NCBI RefSeq assembly: GCF_030159995.1
Contig: NZ_BSNM01000011.1
Coordinates: forward strand, 186,001 to 250,000
Source of the DNA: Litoribrevibacter albus
GTDB taxonomy: Bacteria; Pseudomonadota; Gammaproteobacteria; Pseudomonadales; Litoribrevibacteraceae
DNA length: 64,000 nucleotides
Direction of reading: 5' to 3'
A model generated the notes under the pieces. It was not told where the DNA came from. It saw only the letters and a list, made by a program, of their open reading frames with translations, and searched no databases. The position numbers and the translations under genes are program-made. Below are positions 54,495 through 62,961 of this stretch, piece after piece. The first letter of the stretch is position 1. Each line of letters begins with the position of its first letter.

Positions 54495-55738
54495 GAGGCC
54501 TTCCGTTGCTGATCTGCAATTCGGATCACGTCCCGCAACTTCTCAGTCAATGGAGTATAGTCACGCACAAATTTTTCAGACAGCGCAGTGAGCTGACAAC
54601 CAAAGGTTTCCAATGCTCGCGTAAGCTCTTCTTCCATTGCCTGATCCAGCTTCAGCACCTGACGATCTGTTCGATCAATCATTTTCTGAACAGCTTGATG
54701 AATCCCGTCCTGCTCTTCCAACAGCTTGCCACTAAAAGAAGTTTGCGCATCGGATAACTGTTGATTCATTTGGTTGACGGCATTCTGAACCAAAGATTGG
54801 TAGTCGGTTTGACTCTTTTCGATACTGTTTACTAAATTCTCAGTCAGGGACAACATCCGGTGTTCCAATGTAGGCAGACCATGAACGGCCTCACCGATGG
54901 CTGAATCCAGGCCTTTTAGGTATTTATCCAACTGTTTACTTTGTGCTTCCAAAGAATCCAGCATGACACCTAAAGCTTCTGCCGTTCGGCCAAACACCTG
55001 AGTTTTCTCTACGACCACTTGGTAAGCTTGCGTCGCTTCTGTCATCGTAGATGCCGTTGTCTGCTGTTGCTCAATCAAGGTGCTTAGTTGATCCTGATAG
55101 GCTTTTTGCCAGTTTAGCATCTGACCAACCGCTTCATTTAATTTCTTAAAGTTATCCCCATATTGCTCGTTGATACGAACATTAAACTCGCGCATCACCG
55201 TACCAATCGCTTCAACCAAAGCATCGGCATTAGCATTGGCCATGTGTGTTTGATAGTTTGAAAGGGAGGTTTCCAGCCCGGAGATGGATTGGACAACGCT
55301 GGATTCCATATGACCAATTTGAGCGTTACCATCTTCATATTTATCTTTAAAGGTAGACGTCAGATTAACCATTTCCTGATGAAGATCCGCCAACGTCACC
55401 GTATTGGTTCTCCCGGTTTTTTGACGAGGTTGCGTTACCACGACATAGCGAAATTTAATACTTAAGGCGGCAAACAAACCTGCGATTGACGTCCAAAAGG
55501 CCGTTTTAAGACCTTCAAGAAGAGAAGGGACACTGTCCTGAATCTGGTTCGTGTCAAATTCCTGAAGCCCTTGAGCGATCCCGACGAAGGTGCCAAAAAT
55601 ACCAATACTGGTCAGTAAGGCCGGGGCTGAATTCACGGTATTCATGTTATAGGCGAGTAAATGAAAGTACACCGCCATCAGGAGAATCACACCAATGATG
55701 ATCTGACTGGTTAAGGTCATCTCCGTAATAAATTCCAT
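54491..55738 (-). CDS. MotA/TolQ/ExbB-like protein with long helical tail (ZorA-like)
   Basis: About 415 residues from ATG 55738, with AGGG 6 bases upstream; the frame opens at GTG 55756. Three helices are visible: residues 10-30, 40-58 (LLTSIGIFGTFVGIAQGL) and 78-97 (LKTAFWTSIAGLFAALSIKF), the last two being the conserved TolQ/MotA pore helices. Residues about 110-415 are a long, mostly alpha-helical cytoplasmic tail rich in Q, E, S and T with coiled-coil heptads. TolQ and MotA lack such a tail; ZorA of Zorya defence systems has one, though usually longer. First gene of the trio, after the oad terminator on the same strand. Confidence 0.85.
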   Translation of the reverse strand: MEFITEMTLTSQIIIGVILLMAVYFHLLAYNMNTVNSAPALLTSIGIFGTFVGIAQGLQEFDTNQIQDSVPSLLEGLKTAFWTSIAGLFAALSIKFRYVVVTQPRQKTGRTNTVTLADLHQEMVNLTSTFKDKYEDGNAQIGHMESSVVQSISGLETSLSNYQTHMANANADALVEAIGTVMREFNVRINEQYGDNFKKLNEAVGQMLNWQKAYQDQLSTLIEQQQTTASTMTEATQAYQVVVEKTQVFGRTAEALGVMLDSLEAQSKQLDKYLKGLDSAIGEAVHGLPTLEHRMLSLTENLVNSIEKSQTDYQSLVQNAVNQMNQQLSDAQTSFSGKLLEEQDGIHQAVQKMIDRTDRQVLKLDQAMEEELTRALETFGCQLTALSEKFVRDYTPLTEKLRDVIRIADQQRKAS

Positions 55739-55791
55739 AATAATCCCTGTATTCACATGTCAAAAACTGAGCTCTTATCTTACCTCTAAGC

Positions 55792-55833
55792 AAAAAAAAA
55801 GCCACGCACTATCAAAGATAGACGTGGCTTTTT
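55792..55833 (-). terminator. Terminator of the oad operon
   Basis: AAAAAGCCACG (55796-55806) pairs with CGTGGCTTTTT (55823-55833), and the loop closes a second stem CTATC/GATAG (55809-55821). On the minus strand the A-run at 55792-55800 becomes a T-tract, so it ends the oadGAB transcript before the MotA-like gene. Confidence 0.93.
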
Positions 55834-55858
55834 GATGCGCGGTTGAACGCTTAAGCGA

Positions 55859-57160
55859 TTAGCGTAAGTAGTTCAACATCACACCCGCTGCTACCGCAGA
55901 ACCGATCACACCAGCAACGTTTGGTCCCATCGCGTGCATAAGCAAGAAGTTTTGCTTATTCGCTTCAAGACCAACCTTGTTGGATACACGTGCGGCCATT
56001 GGCACTGCCGATACACCTGCAGAACCAATCAATGGATTCACAGGCGTCTTAGATAGCTTGTTCATTAACTTAGCCATCAATACACCAGAAGCGGTACCGA
56101 TACCAAACGCAACGATACCTAGTGCCATAATACCTAGCGTTTCAGCAGCCAAGAACTTATCAGAAACCAGTTTAGAACCAACAGATAGACCAAGAAAGAT
56201 GGTCGTTACGTTGATCAAAGCGTTTTGAGCAGTATCACTTAGACGATCAACTACGCCACACTCTTTCATTAGGTTACCGAAACAGAACATACCCAATAGA
56301 GGTGCCGCATCAGGAAGCAATAAAGCAACCAATACTAGAACAACCAGAGGGAATACAATCTTCTCAGTCTTAGTTACATGACGCTGCTGAGTCATTTGAA
56401 TTGCACGTTCTTGAGGTGTAGTCAAAGCCTTCATAATTGGCGGCTGGATCATAGGAACCAATGCCATGTATGAATAAGCTGCAACAGCAATTGCACCCAA
56501 GAACTCAGGAGCCAACTTAGAAGCAACAAAGATCGAAGTAGGGCCATCAGCACCACCGATGATACCAATTGCAGCCGCCTGATCGATAGTAAACTCCATG
56601 ATGCCAAGCTCGTTCATACCCACAGCACCCAATACGGTAGCAAAAATACCGAACTGAGCTGCAGCACCAAGCATTAGCGTCTTAGGGTTAGCCAATAACG
56701 GACCAAAGTCAGTCATTGCACCTACACCCATGAAGATCACAAGCGGAGCAATCGTACTACCGATCGCTACTGAGTAGAATTGATAAAGCATACCGTGGGT
56801 ATAGCCTGCATCCAACGCAGCATTCATAGCAACAGTTTGCGTTGCATGAGGCGCAGAATGGTAAGCTTCCATGACTGCCTTATAACCAAGATCAGCATTT
56901 ACACCCACAATTCCTGCAATATGCGAAAGGAATTCAGGCGTACCAATGTGTAATGCTTGCTCAAGGGCGTTATAAGCCAAACCAGCTTGAGGAATATTCG
57001 CAAGAATACCGCCCAAACCGATAGGAACTAACAAAAGAGGCTCAAAACCTTTCTTGATTGCAAGATACAATAGAAGAAGACCAACAAGGATCATGACCAA
57101 CTGGCCAATATCCATGTTGTACAGCCCTGAGGAGTACCAAAGTTTTAATAAGTTTTCCAT
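55859..57160 (-). CDS. oadB: Oxaloacetate decarboxylase beta subunit, sodium pump
   Basis: A 433-residue inner-membrane protein that decarboxylates carboxybiotin and exports Na+. Conserved segments are [60 protein letters not shown] (sodium/carboxylate site with the essential Asp) and the C-terminal [19 protein letters not shown]. About nine helices. It is 15 bp downstream of oadA and is the last gene before the terminator. Confidence 0.96.
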   Translation of the reverse strand: MENLLKLWYSSGLYNMDIGQLVMILVGLLLLYLAIKKGFEPLLLVPIGLGGILANIPQAGLAYNALEQALHIGTPEFLSHIAGIVGVNADLGYKAVMEAYHSAPHATQTVAMNAALDAGYTHGMLYQFYSVAIGSTIAPLVIFMGVGAMTDFGPLLANPKTLMLGAAAQFGIFATVLGAVGMNELGIMEFTIDQAAAIGIIGGADGPTSIFVASKLAPEFLGAIAVAAYSYMALVPMIQPPIMKALTTPQERAIQMTQQRHVTKTEKIVFPLVVLVLVALLLPDAAPLLGMFCFGNLMKECGVVDRLSDTAQNALINVTTIFLGLSVGSKLVSDKFLAAETLGIMALGIVAFGIGTASGVLMAKLMNKLSKTPVNPLIGSAGVSAVPMAARVSNKVGLEANKQNFLLMHAMGPNVAGVIGSAVAAGVMLNYLR

Positions 57161-57175
57161 TAAGTCAGCCCCTTA

Positions 57176-58954
57176 TTAACCTAGCGTTAGAAGAGTATCG
57201 CCAACTTTAACAGCGTCGCCTTCTTTCACAGAGATAGAGCCAACAACACCAGCTTTCGCTGCACTTACTTCAGTTTCCATCTTCATCGCTTCAAGAATCA
57301 TCAGCGTCTGACCTTCTTCTACCTGTTGACCAGGTTGAACAAGAATTTTCCAAATGGTACCTGCAAGAGGAGATGGAACAGGATCACCACCACCGGCTGG
57401 CATAGCCGCTGGAGCACCGCCGGCTGCTGGAGCAGAGCCACCGAATGATAGAGGCGCACCGTTTACAGGAGCCAAATCAGTAACATCACCACCGTCGTTC
57501 ACTTTAACAACGTACTCGTTACCGTCTACAGTAACTGTGAAGGTATCTTCCTCAGCGCCTTTTGGAGCTGGTTCGAATGCATCCGGGTTACCACGGTTCT
57601 CAAGGAACTTAGGAGCTACCTGAGGGAACAACGCATAAGTCAGAGCATCATCGATTTTCTCAGCCGCAAGCTTGATGCCTTTTTCAGCTGCAAGTGCATC
57701 AACATCTGCAATGATTTTGTCTAGTTCGTTCTCTAGAAGATCTGCTGGACGACAAGTGATCGCCTCACCGCCTTCAAGTACTTTAGCCTGAAGTTCAGCA
57801 TTGTAAGGAGCAGGTGCTGCACCGTACTCACCTTTCAGGATGCCTTGAGTCTCTTTAGAGATAGACTTGTAACGCTCACCAGTAAGAACGTTCAGTACAG
57901 CCTGAGTACCAACGATTTGTGAAGTTGGTGTTACCAGAGGAATGTGACCTAGATCTTCACGAACACGTGGGATCTCTTTCAGTACTTCATCAAACTTGTC
58001 TGAAGCACCTTGCTCACGCAATTGGTTTTCCATGTTAGTCAACATACCACCTGGTACTTGAGCAACAAGAATACGTGAGTCTGTACCACGAAGTGCACCT
58101 TCAAACTTAGCGTACTTCTTACGTACATTACGGAAGTAAGCAGCAATTTCTTCTAGAAGCAATAGATCAAGACCAGTGTCACGATCTGTACCTTTCATCG
58201 CTGCAACAACAGTTTCAGTTGCAGAGTGACCATAAGTACCAGACATTGAAGAGATTGCAGTATCAACACGGTCAACACCCGCTTCAACCGCTTTCAGGAT
58301 TGCCATGTCTGACATTCCTGCCGTTGCGTGACAGTGAAGTTGAACTTCAAGATCAGTTTCTGCTTTAAGACGAGAAACCAACTCAAAAACTTCGTAAGGA
58401 TTAATGATGCCCGCCATATCTTTAATGGCAATAGAGTCGGCACCTAAATCTTCAACTTGTTTTGCCAAAGACAACCAAGAGTCCATACCATGTACAGGAC
58501 TGGTTGTGTAAGACAATGTACCTTGAGCGTGCTTACCATTTGCTTTAACAGCTTTAATAGCAGTCTCAAGGTTACGAGGATCGTTCATCGCGTCGAATAC
58601 GCGGAATACGTCAACACCGTTTGTAGCGGCACGCTCAACAAACTTCTCAACCACATCGTCTGCGTAGTGACGGTAACCTAGCAAGTTCTGGCCACGTAAA
58701 AGCATCTGGTGCTTTGTATTTGGCATTGCTTTCTTAAATTCACGAATACGATCCCAAGGGTCTTCGCCCAAGAAACGAATGCATGAGTCAAAAGTTGCAC
58801 CACCCCAAGATTCCAAAGACCAGTAGCCTACTTGGTCCAGTTTCTCGGCGATAGGTAGCATGTCGTCGATGCGCATACGCGTTGCAAATAAAGATTGGTG
58901 TGCGTCACGCAATACTACGTCAGTAATTCCTAGAGGTTTTTTGTTATCGGTCAT
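57176..58954 (-). CDS. oadA: Oxaloacetate decarboxylase alpha subunit, biotin carboxyltransferase
   Basis: A 592-residue cytoplasmic subunit transferring CO2 from oxaloacetate to biotin. It opens [20 protein letters not shown] (carboxyltransferase, pyruvate carboxylase-like), with metal-binding [13 protein letters not shown] and [15 protein letters not shown] proline/alanine/glycine linker (about 505-525) precedes the biotinyl domain with EAMKMETEV, the lysine being biotinylated (about residue 558). Lies between oadG (57 bp upstream) and oadB (15 bp downstream). Confidence 0.96.
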   Translation of the reverse strand: MTDNKKPLGITDVVLRDAHQSLFATRMRIDDMLPIAEKLDQVGYWSLESWGGATFDSCIRFLGEDPWDRIREFKKAMPNTKHQMLLRGQNLLGYRHYADDVVEKFVERAATNGVDVFRVFDAMNDPRNLETAIKAVKANGKHAQGTLSYTTSPVHGMDSWLSLAKQVEDLGADSIAIKDMAGIINPYEVFELVSRLKAETDLEVQLHCHATAGMSDMAILKAVEAGVDRVDTAISSMSGTYGHSATETVVAAMKGTDRDTGLDLLLLEEIAAYFRNVRKKYAKFEGALRGTDSRILVAQVPGGMLTNMENQLREQGASDKFDEVLKEIPRVREDLGHIPLVTPTSQIVGTQAVLNVLTGERYKSISKETQGILKGEYGAAPAPYNAELQAKVLEGGEAITCRPADLLENELDKIIADVDALAAEKGIKLAAEKIDDALTYALFPQVAPKFLENRGNPDAFEPAPKGAEEDTFTVTVDGNEYVVKVNDGGDVTDLAPVNGAPLSFGGSAPAAGGAPAAMPAGGGDPVPSPLAGTIWKILVQPGQQVEEGQTLMILEAMKMETEVSAAKAGVVGSISVKEGDAVKVGDTLLTLG

Positions 58955-59011
58955 GGGTATATGGCCTTTCCTAAAAAAACGTTCTGTTAAACGTGCTTAT
59001 TCAATCATTCA

Positions 59012-59260
59012 CTACTTTTGGCGTGAACGATGTTCCTGTACAGCAGCTTTTAATACTGCCAGCAATTTTGGATCAACACCGCCGCCTGTGTTAGCAGGTG
59101 GAGCTACTGGTGCTGGTGCAGCAGGTTCCGGTTCAGGGAAAAATTTAACAACTACTTTGGACATCGCAGTTGTGGCATAAATGAGAACAACCAGGAATGA
59201 GAATACGAATCCCATACCTAATAGCATCAATGTAATGCCTTCACTCATTAATTCGGACAT
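59012..59260 (-). CDS. oadG: Oxaloacetate decarboxylase gamma subunit
   Basis: An 82-residue single-helix membrane protein that assembles the alpha and beta subunits. Helix VFSFLVVLIYATTAMSKVVV with an N-terminal MLLGMGFVF is the OadG pattern, followed by a proline/alanine linker (EPEPAAPAPVAPPA) and a C-terminal helix ending EHRSRQK whose histidine may bind zinc. A perfect AAGGAG lies 6 bases before ATG. First gene of the operon. Confidence 0.93.
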   Translation of the reverse strand: MSELMSEGITLMLLGMGFVFSFLVVLIYATTAMSKVVVKFFPEPEPAAPAPVAPPANTGGGVDPKLLAVLKAAVQEHRSRQK

Positions 59261-59281
59261 GCGGTCTCCTTCATGGTAACC

Positions 59282-59351
59282 GTAGTTTAGTCCCTTTCGT
59301 CGGATGGACTCAGGGCTCCCGCTGTATGACTGGGTAAGTCATACATCCTAC
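59282..59351 (-). ncRNA. Structured oad leader, possible cis-regulatory RNA
   Basis: In the 5' leader of oadG, TGTATGACT (59323-59331) and AGTCATACA (59337-59345) form a perfect 9-bp hairpin with a 5-nt loop. An outer GTAG (59282-59285)/CTAC (59348-59351) pair could close a multi-branch structure that includes AGTCC (59289-59293)/GGACT (59306-59310). An alternative GGATG (59302-59306)/CATCC (59344-59348) pair competes with it. Such switching pairs before a sodium-pump operon are suggestive of a riboswitch or attenuator. I do not recognise a known class. Confidence 0.4.
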
Positions 59352-59545
59352 ATTTTGCTCAGTGCGATTAGATACTCACTTGACCGTCTGTACAAATATT
59401 AGACAACTCAGCCAGCAAAACGGCTCTACTTTACCGAGTAAAGTTTTTTTACGCAATATTGACAAACCATTAACATCGCATCCAAGTGTAATAAATGAAT
59501 GAAAAATCGCCAATTTCAGATAGAATACCGCGATTTTCAATCCCT

Positions 59546-59569
59546 TACGGTTTAATAAACCGTATTTTT
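59546..59569 (+). promoter_or_regulatory. Terminator-like hairpin in the dusC leader
   Basis: TACGGTTT (59546-59553) and AAACCGTA (59557-59564) form a perfect 8-bp stem with a 3-nt loop, followed by TTTTT (59565-59569), only 19 bases before the dusC ATG. No plus-strand gene ends upstream, so it would act as an attenuator in the dusC leader rather than as a gene-end terminator. Confidence 0.5.
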
Positions 59570-59588
59570 CGCCATACTGGTACAAATT

Positions 59589-60542
59589 ATGCGTATATTA
59601 CTGGCTCCAATGGAGGGCGTTTTAGACCCCCCTCTGAGAGAAGTGTTAACAAGAGTTGGAGCATTTGATTTTTGCGTCTCTGAATTTATACGCATTACTG
59701 ACCAACATCTCCCAGCAAAAGTCTTTTACAGACTCTGCCCGGAACTCCATCAAAACAGTAAAACTGCGTCTGGCACACCGGTAAAAGTACAACTCTTGGG
59801 AAACAATCCCGAAACCCTGGCACGTAGTGCCCGAAAGGCAGTTAAGCTTGGCTCGCCAGGCATTGATTTGAACTTTGGTTGCCCCGCTAAAACTGTGAAT
59901 AAGCACAAAGGCGGCGCTGTCCTGTTAAAAGAACCTGAAAGCATTTTTCAAATCATCAAAACTGTTCGAGAAGAAGTCCCGAGTGAATTTCCCGTAACGG
60001 CAAAAATGAGACTGGGCTGGGATTGTCATAAAGGCGCACTGAAACTAGCCCAACAAATAGAAGCTGCAGGTGCTGACGAACTCGTTATCCACGCACGAAC
60101 AAAAATTCAAGGGTATAAGCCTCCTGCTCACTGGCACTTCCTTAAAGAAATCAGTGATTCCCTATCCATCCCCGTGGTTGCTAATGGTGATATCTGGACT
60201 CTAGAAGACTATAAAGAGTGTATTGAAGTCAGTGGTTGTGATGATGTCATGATTGGACGGGGCGCAATTGCATCCCCCTTCTTAAGTAAACAGATCCGTG
60301 ATTACCAAAATGGCATTGAATCCCCCCTCCCTCAATGGGAAGAGATCGAACCTCTTTTAACAGAGTTTTACGATGCCTGCGAACCGAACGGAACAGCCCG
60401 GCACGACATCCAAATTACAGGCCGCCTTAAGCAATGGCTTCACATGCTTAGCTGGCAGTACACGGAAGCAAAAACCATATTCGACCAAGTGAAGCGATTT
60501 AAAACACGTTCAGAAGTTTTTGAGGTAATAGATAGGCGCTAG
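59589..60542 (+). CDS. dusC: tRNA-dihydrouridine(16) synthase DusC
   Basis: A 317-residue flavoenzyme reducing uridine 16 in the D-loop of tRNAs. It has MRILLAPMEGVLDPPLREVL at the FMN-binding N-terminus, the catalytic motif DLNFGCPAKTVNKHKGGAVL (active-site Cys about residue 99), TAKMRLGWD, VIHARTKIQGY and GDIWTLEDYKE, and the C-terminal helical domain with RLKQWLHMLSWQY. The 'APMEGV-D' start and length separate DusC from DusA and DusB. No clear ribosome site precedes the ATG. Downstream are tRNA genes on the other strand. Confidence 0.94.
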   Translation: MRILLAPMEGVLDPPLREVLTRVGAFDFCVSEFIRITDQHLPAKVFYRLCPELHQNSKTASGTPVKVQLLGNNPETLARSARKAVKLGSPGIDLNFGCPAKTVNKHKGGAVLLKEPESIFQIIKTVREEVPSEFPVTAKMRLGWDCHKGALKLAQQIEAAGADELVIHARTKIQGYKPPAHWHFLKEISDSLSIPVVANGDIWTLEDYKECIEVSGCDDVMIGRGAIASPFLSKQIRDYQNGIESPLPQWEEIEPLLTEFYDACEPNGTARHDIQITGRLKQWLHMLSWQYTEAKTIFDQVKRFKTRSEVFEVIDRR

Positions 60543-60677
60543 CCGGAAGCCGGAAGCATTACGCTAGATTTATTTTCGACTTCAACCATTTGATTTCTAA
60601 AAAATAAAATTCAATCAAACACGAAATCTAAAAAGAATACATCAGGTATTTAGAAAAGACTGAACAGAAAGATTAAA

Positions 60678-60701
60678 AAATTAAGAAATTAAGAAATTAA
60701 G
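60678..60701. repeat. Three tandem copies of an 8-bp repeat
   Basis: AAATTAAG occurs three times without gap (60678-60685, 60686-60693, 60694-60701), directly abutting the 3' end of the first tRNA-Arg. A single related TTAAG abuts the second tRNA-Arg copy. Confidence 0.8.
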
Positions 60702-60778
60702 TGGCGCACCCGAGAGGAGTCGAACCTCTAACCGCTCGGTTCGTAGCCGAGTACTCTATCCAATTGAGCTACGGGTGC
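60702..60778 (-). tRNA. tRNA-Arg(ACG), copy 1
   Basis: The minus strand folds as a complete cloverleaf: acceptor GCACCCG/CGGGTGC, D arm GCTC..GAG, anticodon stem CTCGG/CCGAG with loop CTACGAA (anticodon ACG, read as ICG after deamination), T arm GAGG-TTCGACT-CCTC, and encoded CCA. Identical to the second copy 150 bp away. Confidence 0.97.
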
Positions 60779-60851
60779 GTAATAACCAGATCCATCCGGT
60801 CGAGGTAACTTGACGCTTCACCATCTTTAACTTCATTACCAGAAAGTTAAG

Positions 60852-60928
60852 TGGCGCACCCGAGAGGAGTCGAACCTCTAACCGCTCGGTTCGTAGCCGA
60901 GTACTCTATCCAATTGAGCTACGGGTGC
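60852..60928 (-). tRNA. tRNA-Arg(ACG), copy 2
   Basis: Identical in all 77 positions to the copy at 60702-60778, with the same anticodon ACG and encoded CCA. The shared repeat period of 150 bp indicates a tandem duplication; spacer sequence between copies differs from that beyond the second. Confidence 0.97.
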
Positions 60929-60995
60929 TTAACGTGGGCCGGCATTATATAGATCAAAAAGTTAATTGCAAGCTTTTATTTCTATCCGGCTAAAG

Positions 60996-61085
60996 TGGCG
61001 GAGAGAGAGGGATTCGAACCCTCGATAGGTGTTAACCTATACGCCCTTAGCAGGGGCGCGCCTTCAGCCACTCGGCCATCTCTCC
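60996..61085 (-). tRNA. tRNA-Ser(GCT)
   Basis: A 90-nt class II tRNA on the minus strand: acceptor GGAGAGA/TCTCTCC, anticodon stem CGCCC/GGGCG with loop CTGCTAA (anticodon GCT, decoding AGC/AGU), a long variable arm (ATAGGT-TAAC-ACCTAT), T loop TTCGAAT, and encoded CCA. It lies first in the tRNA cluster after csrA, the common gammaproteobacterial order. Confidence 0.97.
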
Positions 61086-61155
61086 AAAACACGGGCTGCA
61101 TCTTACCATGAAAAAAGGAAAAGAAAAGACCCAAATTCAAAAAAATGTAAGATTT

Positions 61156-61341
61156 TTATGAGTTTGCGTCCTGCTCTTTCTCTTTTTGGATGCGCTGATA
61201 AATTTCTTCACGGTGAACAGCCACTTCTTTTGGAGCATTAACACCAATACGAACCTGATTCCCTTTTACACCAAGAACGGTAACAGTAACATCATCCCCA
61301 ATCATCAACGTTTCACCAACGCGACGTGTCAAAATAAGCAT
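61156..61341 (-). CDS. csrA: Carbon storage regulator CsrA/RsmA
   Basis: A 61-residue RNA-binding translational regulator that recognises GGA motifs in mRNA leaders. It begins [20 protein letters not shown] with the RNA-contact residues, and has [19 protein letters not shown] (R44 of the second RNA-binding face). A perfect AAGGAG lies 7 bases before ATG. Located between lysC and tRNA-Ser, its conserved place. It is likely to control the pili, c-di-GMP and motility genes seen in this window, as CsrA does elsewhere; no target site was tested. Confidence 0.97.
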   Translation of the reverse strand: MLILTRRVGETLMIGDDVTVTVLGVKGNQVRIGVNAPKEVAVHREEIYQRIQKEKEQDANS

Positions 61342-61633
61342 ATCTTTCTCCTTGTTATAATTCCTTGTCCACTGACAGGACGATCATATCCGCCTTGTCA
61401 TGCAGCCACCCAAGCAATTCAGTTAATAATGTTTGATTTCACTCTTACTAACTAGTTCATACAAGCAGCGAAGCCAACTTGGGTTTTCTGCTACGGTCTA
61501 TCCTCTTTAGGATTTAACTTACAACATATAAGTCAACTTCTTACCCACTAGTTAGCAAGTATTGACCATAGACAGAAGAATTCAAAATTTTATTGTTTCT
61601 TAAATACAATTAATTCGTTTCAAGAAAGACAAC

Positions 61634-62863
61634 TTATTCGCTCTCAGCCAACTCAAACGCACTGTGAAGGCTGCGTACTGCTAGCTCCAGGTACTTCTCG
61701 TCGATAACCACTGAAACTTTAATTTCAGAGGTAGAGATCATTTGAATATTAATGTTTTCTTTCGCCAAGCAACGGAACATAGTACTAGCAACACCAGCAT
61801 GTGAACGCATACCAACGCCTACGATAGAAACCTTAGCAATCTTGTTATCACCAACCACTTCACGCGCACCTAGGTCTGCACAGATCTGTTGCAGAATTTC
61901 CTCTGCTTTCTCGAACTCATTTCTATGCACAGTGAACGTAAAATCAGTTGTACCGTCTTGGCCAATGTTCTGAACAATCATGTCCACTTCTACATTTTTA
62001 TCGCCAACAGGGCCAAGAATACGAGATGCGACACCAGGAATATCCGGTACACCCACCAGGGTCAACTTCGCTTCATCACGGTTAAACGCAATACCAGAGA
62101 TCAGTGGCTGTTCCATTGAATCATCTTCCTCATTATCAATCGTAATTAGAGTACCCGGCCCTTCTTTAAAGCTGGAAAGCACTCTCAATGGCACCTTATA
62201 TTTACCCGCAAATTCCACAGAACGAATCTGCAGAACCTTCGAGCCAAGACTCGCCATTTCCAACATTTCTTCAAAAGTAATTTTCTCAAGTCGACGGGCA
62301 TCTTCAACCACACGAGGGTCTGTTGTATAAACACCATCAACATCAGTGTAAATTTGACACTCATCCGCACCCAAAGCAGCCGCCAATGCCACACCAGTGG
62401 TATCAGAACCACCACGACCTAGCGTAGTAATATTGCCTGCTTCATCAACGCCCTGGAAACCAGCAACGACAACAACGCGACCTTCATTAAGGTCATTTTT
62501 CATCTTCTCGCCGTCAATGCTTTGAATTCGAGCTTTACCGTGTGAATCATCTGTAAGAATTCTTACTTGACCGCCGGTATAAGAACGAGCATCCCAACCA
62601 CGCTTTTTCAATGCCATAGACAGCAATGCGATGGTTACTTGCTCACCCGTTGAAACCAACACATCCAATTCACGAGGATCTGGACGCTCCATCACATCGG
62701 AGGCCAAACCTAATAAACGGTTAGTTTCACCACTCATTGCCGACACAACGACCACGACATCATGACCGTCCTGACGGAATTTGATTACTTTTTCCGCAAC
62801 AGCTTCGATTCTTTCGACAGTACCTACGGATGTACCACCGTACTTTTGAACTATTAATGCCAT
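61634..62863 (-). CDS. lysC: Aspartate kinase, lysine-sensitive type
   Basis: A 409-residue enzyme phosphorylating aspartate, the first step to lysine, threonine and methionine. The kinase domain opens ALIVQKYGGTSVGTVERIEA and has GRGGSDTTGVALAAALGADE; two ACT regulatory domains follow (LVGVPDIPGVASRILGPVGD and VSIVGVGMRSHAGVASTMF) with feedback site QMISTSEIKVSVV. ATG 62863 gives the canonical start; the frame extends 19 codons further without support. As in Pseudomonas, the gene may also contain an internal start for a short beta subunit, which I did not verify. Confidence 0.95.
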   Translation of the reverse strand: MALIVQKYGGTSVGTVERIEAVAEKVIKFRQDGHDVVVVVSAMSGETNRLLGLASDVMERPDPRELDVLVSTGEQVTIALLSMALKKRGWDARSYTGGQVRILTDDSHGKARIQSIDGEKMKNDLNEGRVVVVAGFQGVDEAGNITTLGRGGSDTTGVALAAALGADECQIYTDVDGVYTTDPRVVEDARRLEKITFEEMLEMASLGSKVLQIRSVEFAGKYKVPLRVLSSFKEGPGTLITIDNEEDDSMEQPLISGIAFNRDEAKLTLVGVPDIPGVASRILGPVGDKNVEVDMIVQNIGQDGTTDFTFTVHRNEFEKAEEILQQICADLGAREVVGDNKIAKVSIVGVGMRSHAGVASTMFRCLAKENINIQMISTSEIKVSVVIDEKYLELAVRSLHSAFELAESE

Positions 62864-62961
62864 ATCTGATGATCTATCTTGACCGAGAAACGGGCGCCCA
62901 TTAAACACCAAGACGCCCAAAAGTTAAATATTAAAACACTTAGTCACTTCAAAACCTGAGC

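Larger units (their letters stand above)
59261..59588. other. Divergent promoter region of oad and dusC
   Basis: The 328-bp gap between oadG and dusC holds two structured segments, annotated separately: a probable oad mRNA leader (59282-59351) and a terminator-like hairpin just before dusC. A TAGAAT at 59521-59526 is a possible -10 box for dusC without a good -35. TTGACA at 59459-59464 has no -10 box at 16-18 bases. The centre (about 59400-59500) shows nothing else. Confidence 0.45.

Noticed and set aside
53191-55738. Complete known Zorya system
   Set aside because: No ZorC/ZorD helicase, clear HNH ZorE, or ZorF/G is present, so only ZorA/B-like resemblance is claimed.
55758-55763. TTGACA -35 box before the MotA-like gene
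   Set aside because: A -10 box at the right distance would overlap the start codon and leave the AGGG ribosome site untranscribed.
59459-59464. TTGACA -35 box for dusC
   Set aside because: The nearest -10-like sequence (TGTAAT at 59487) is 22 bases away, too far.
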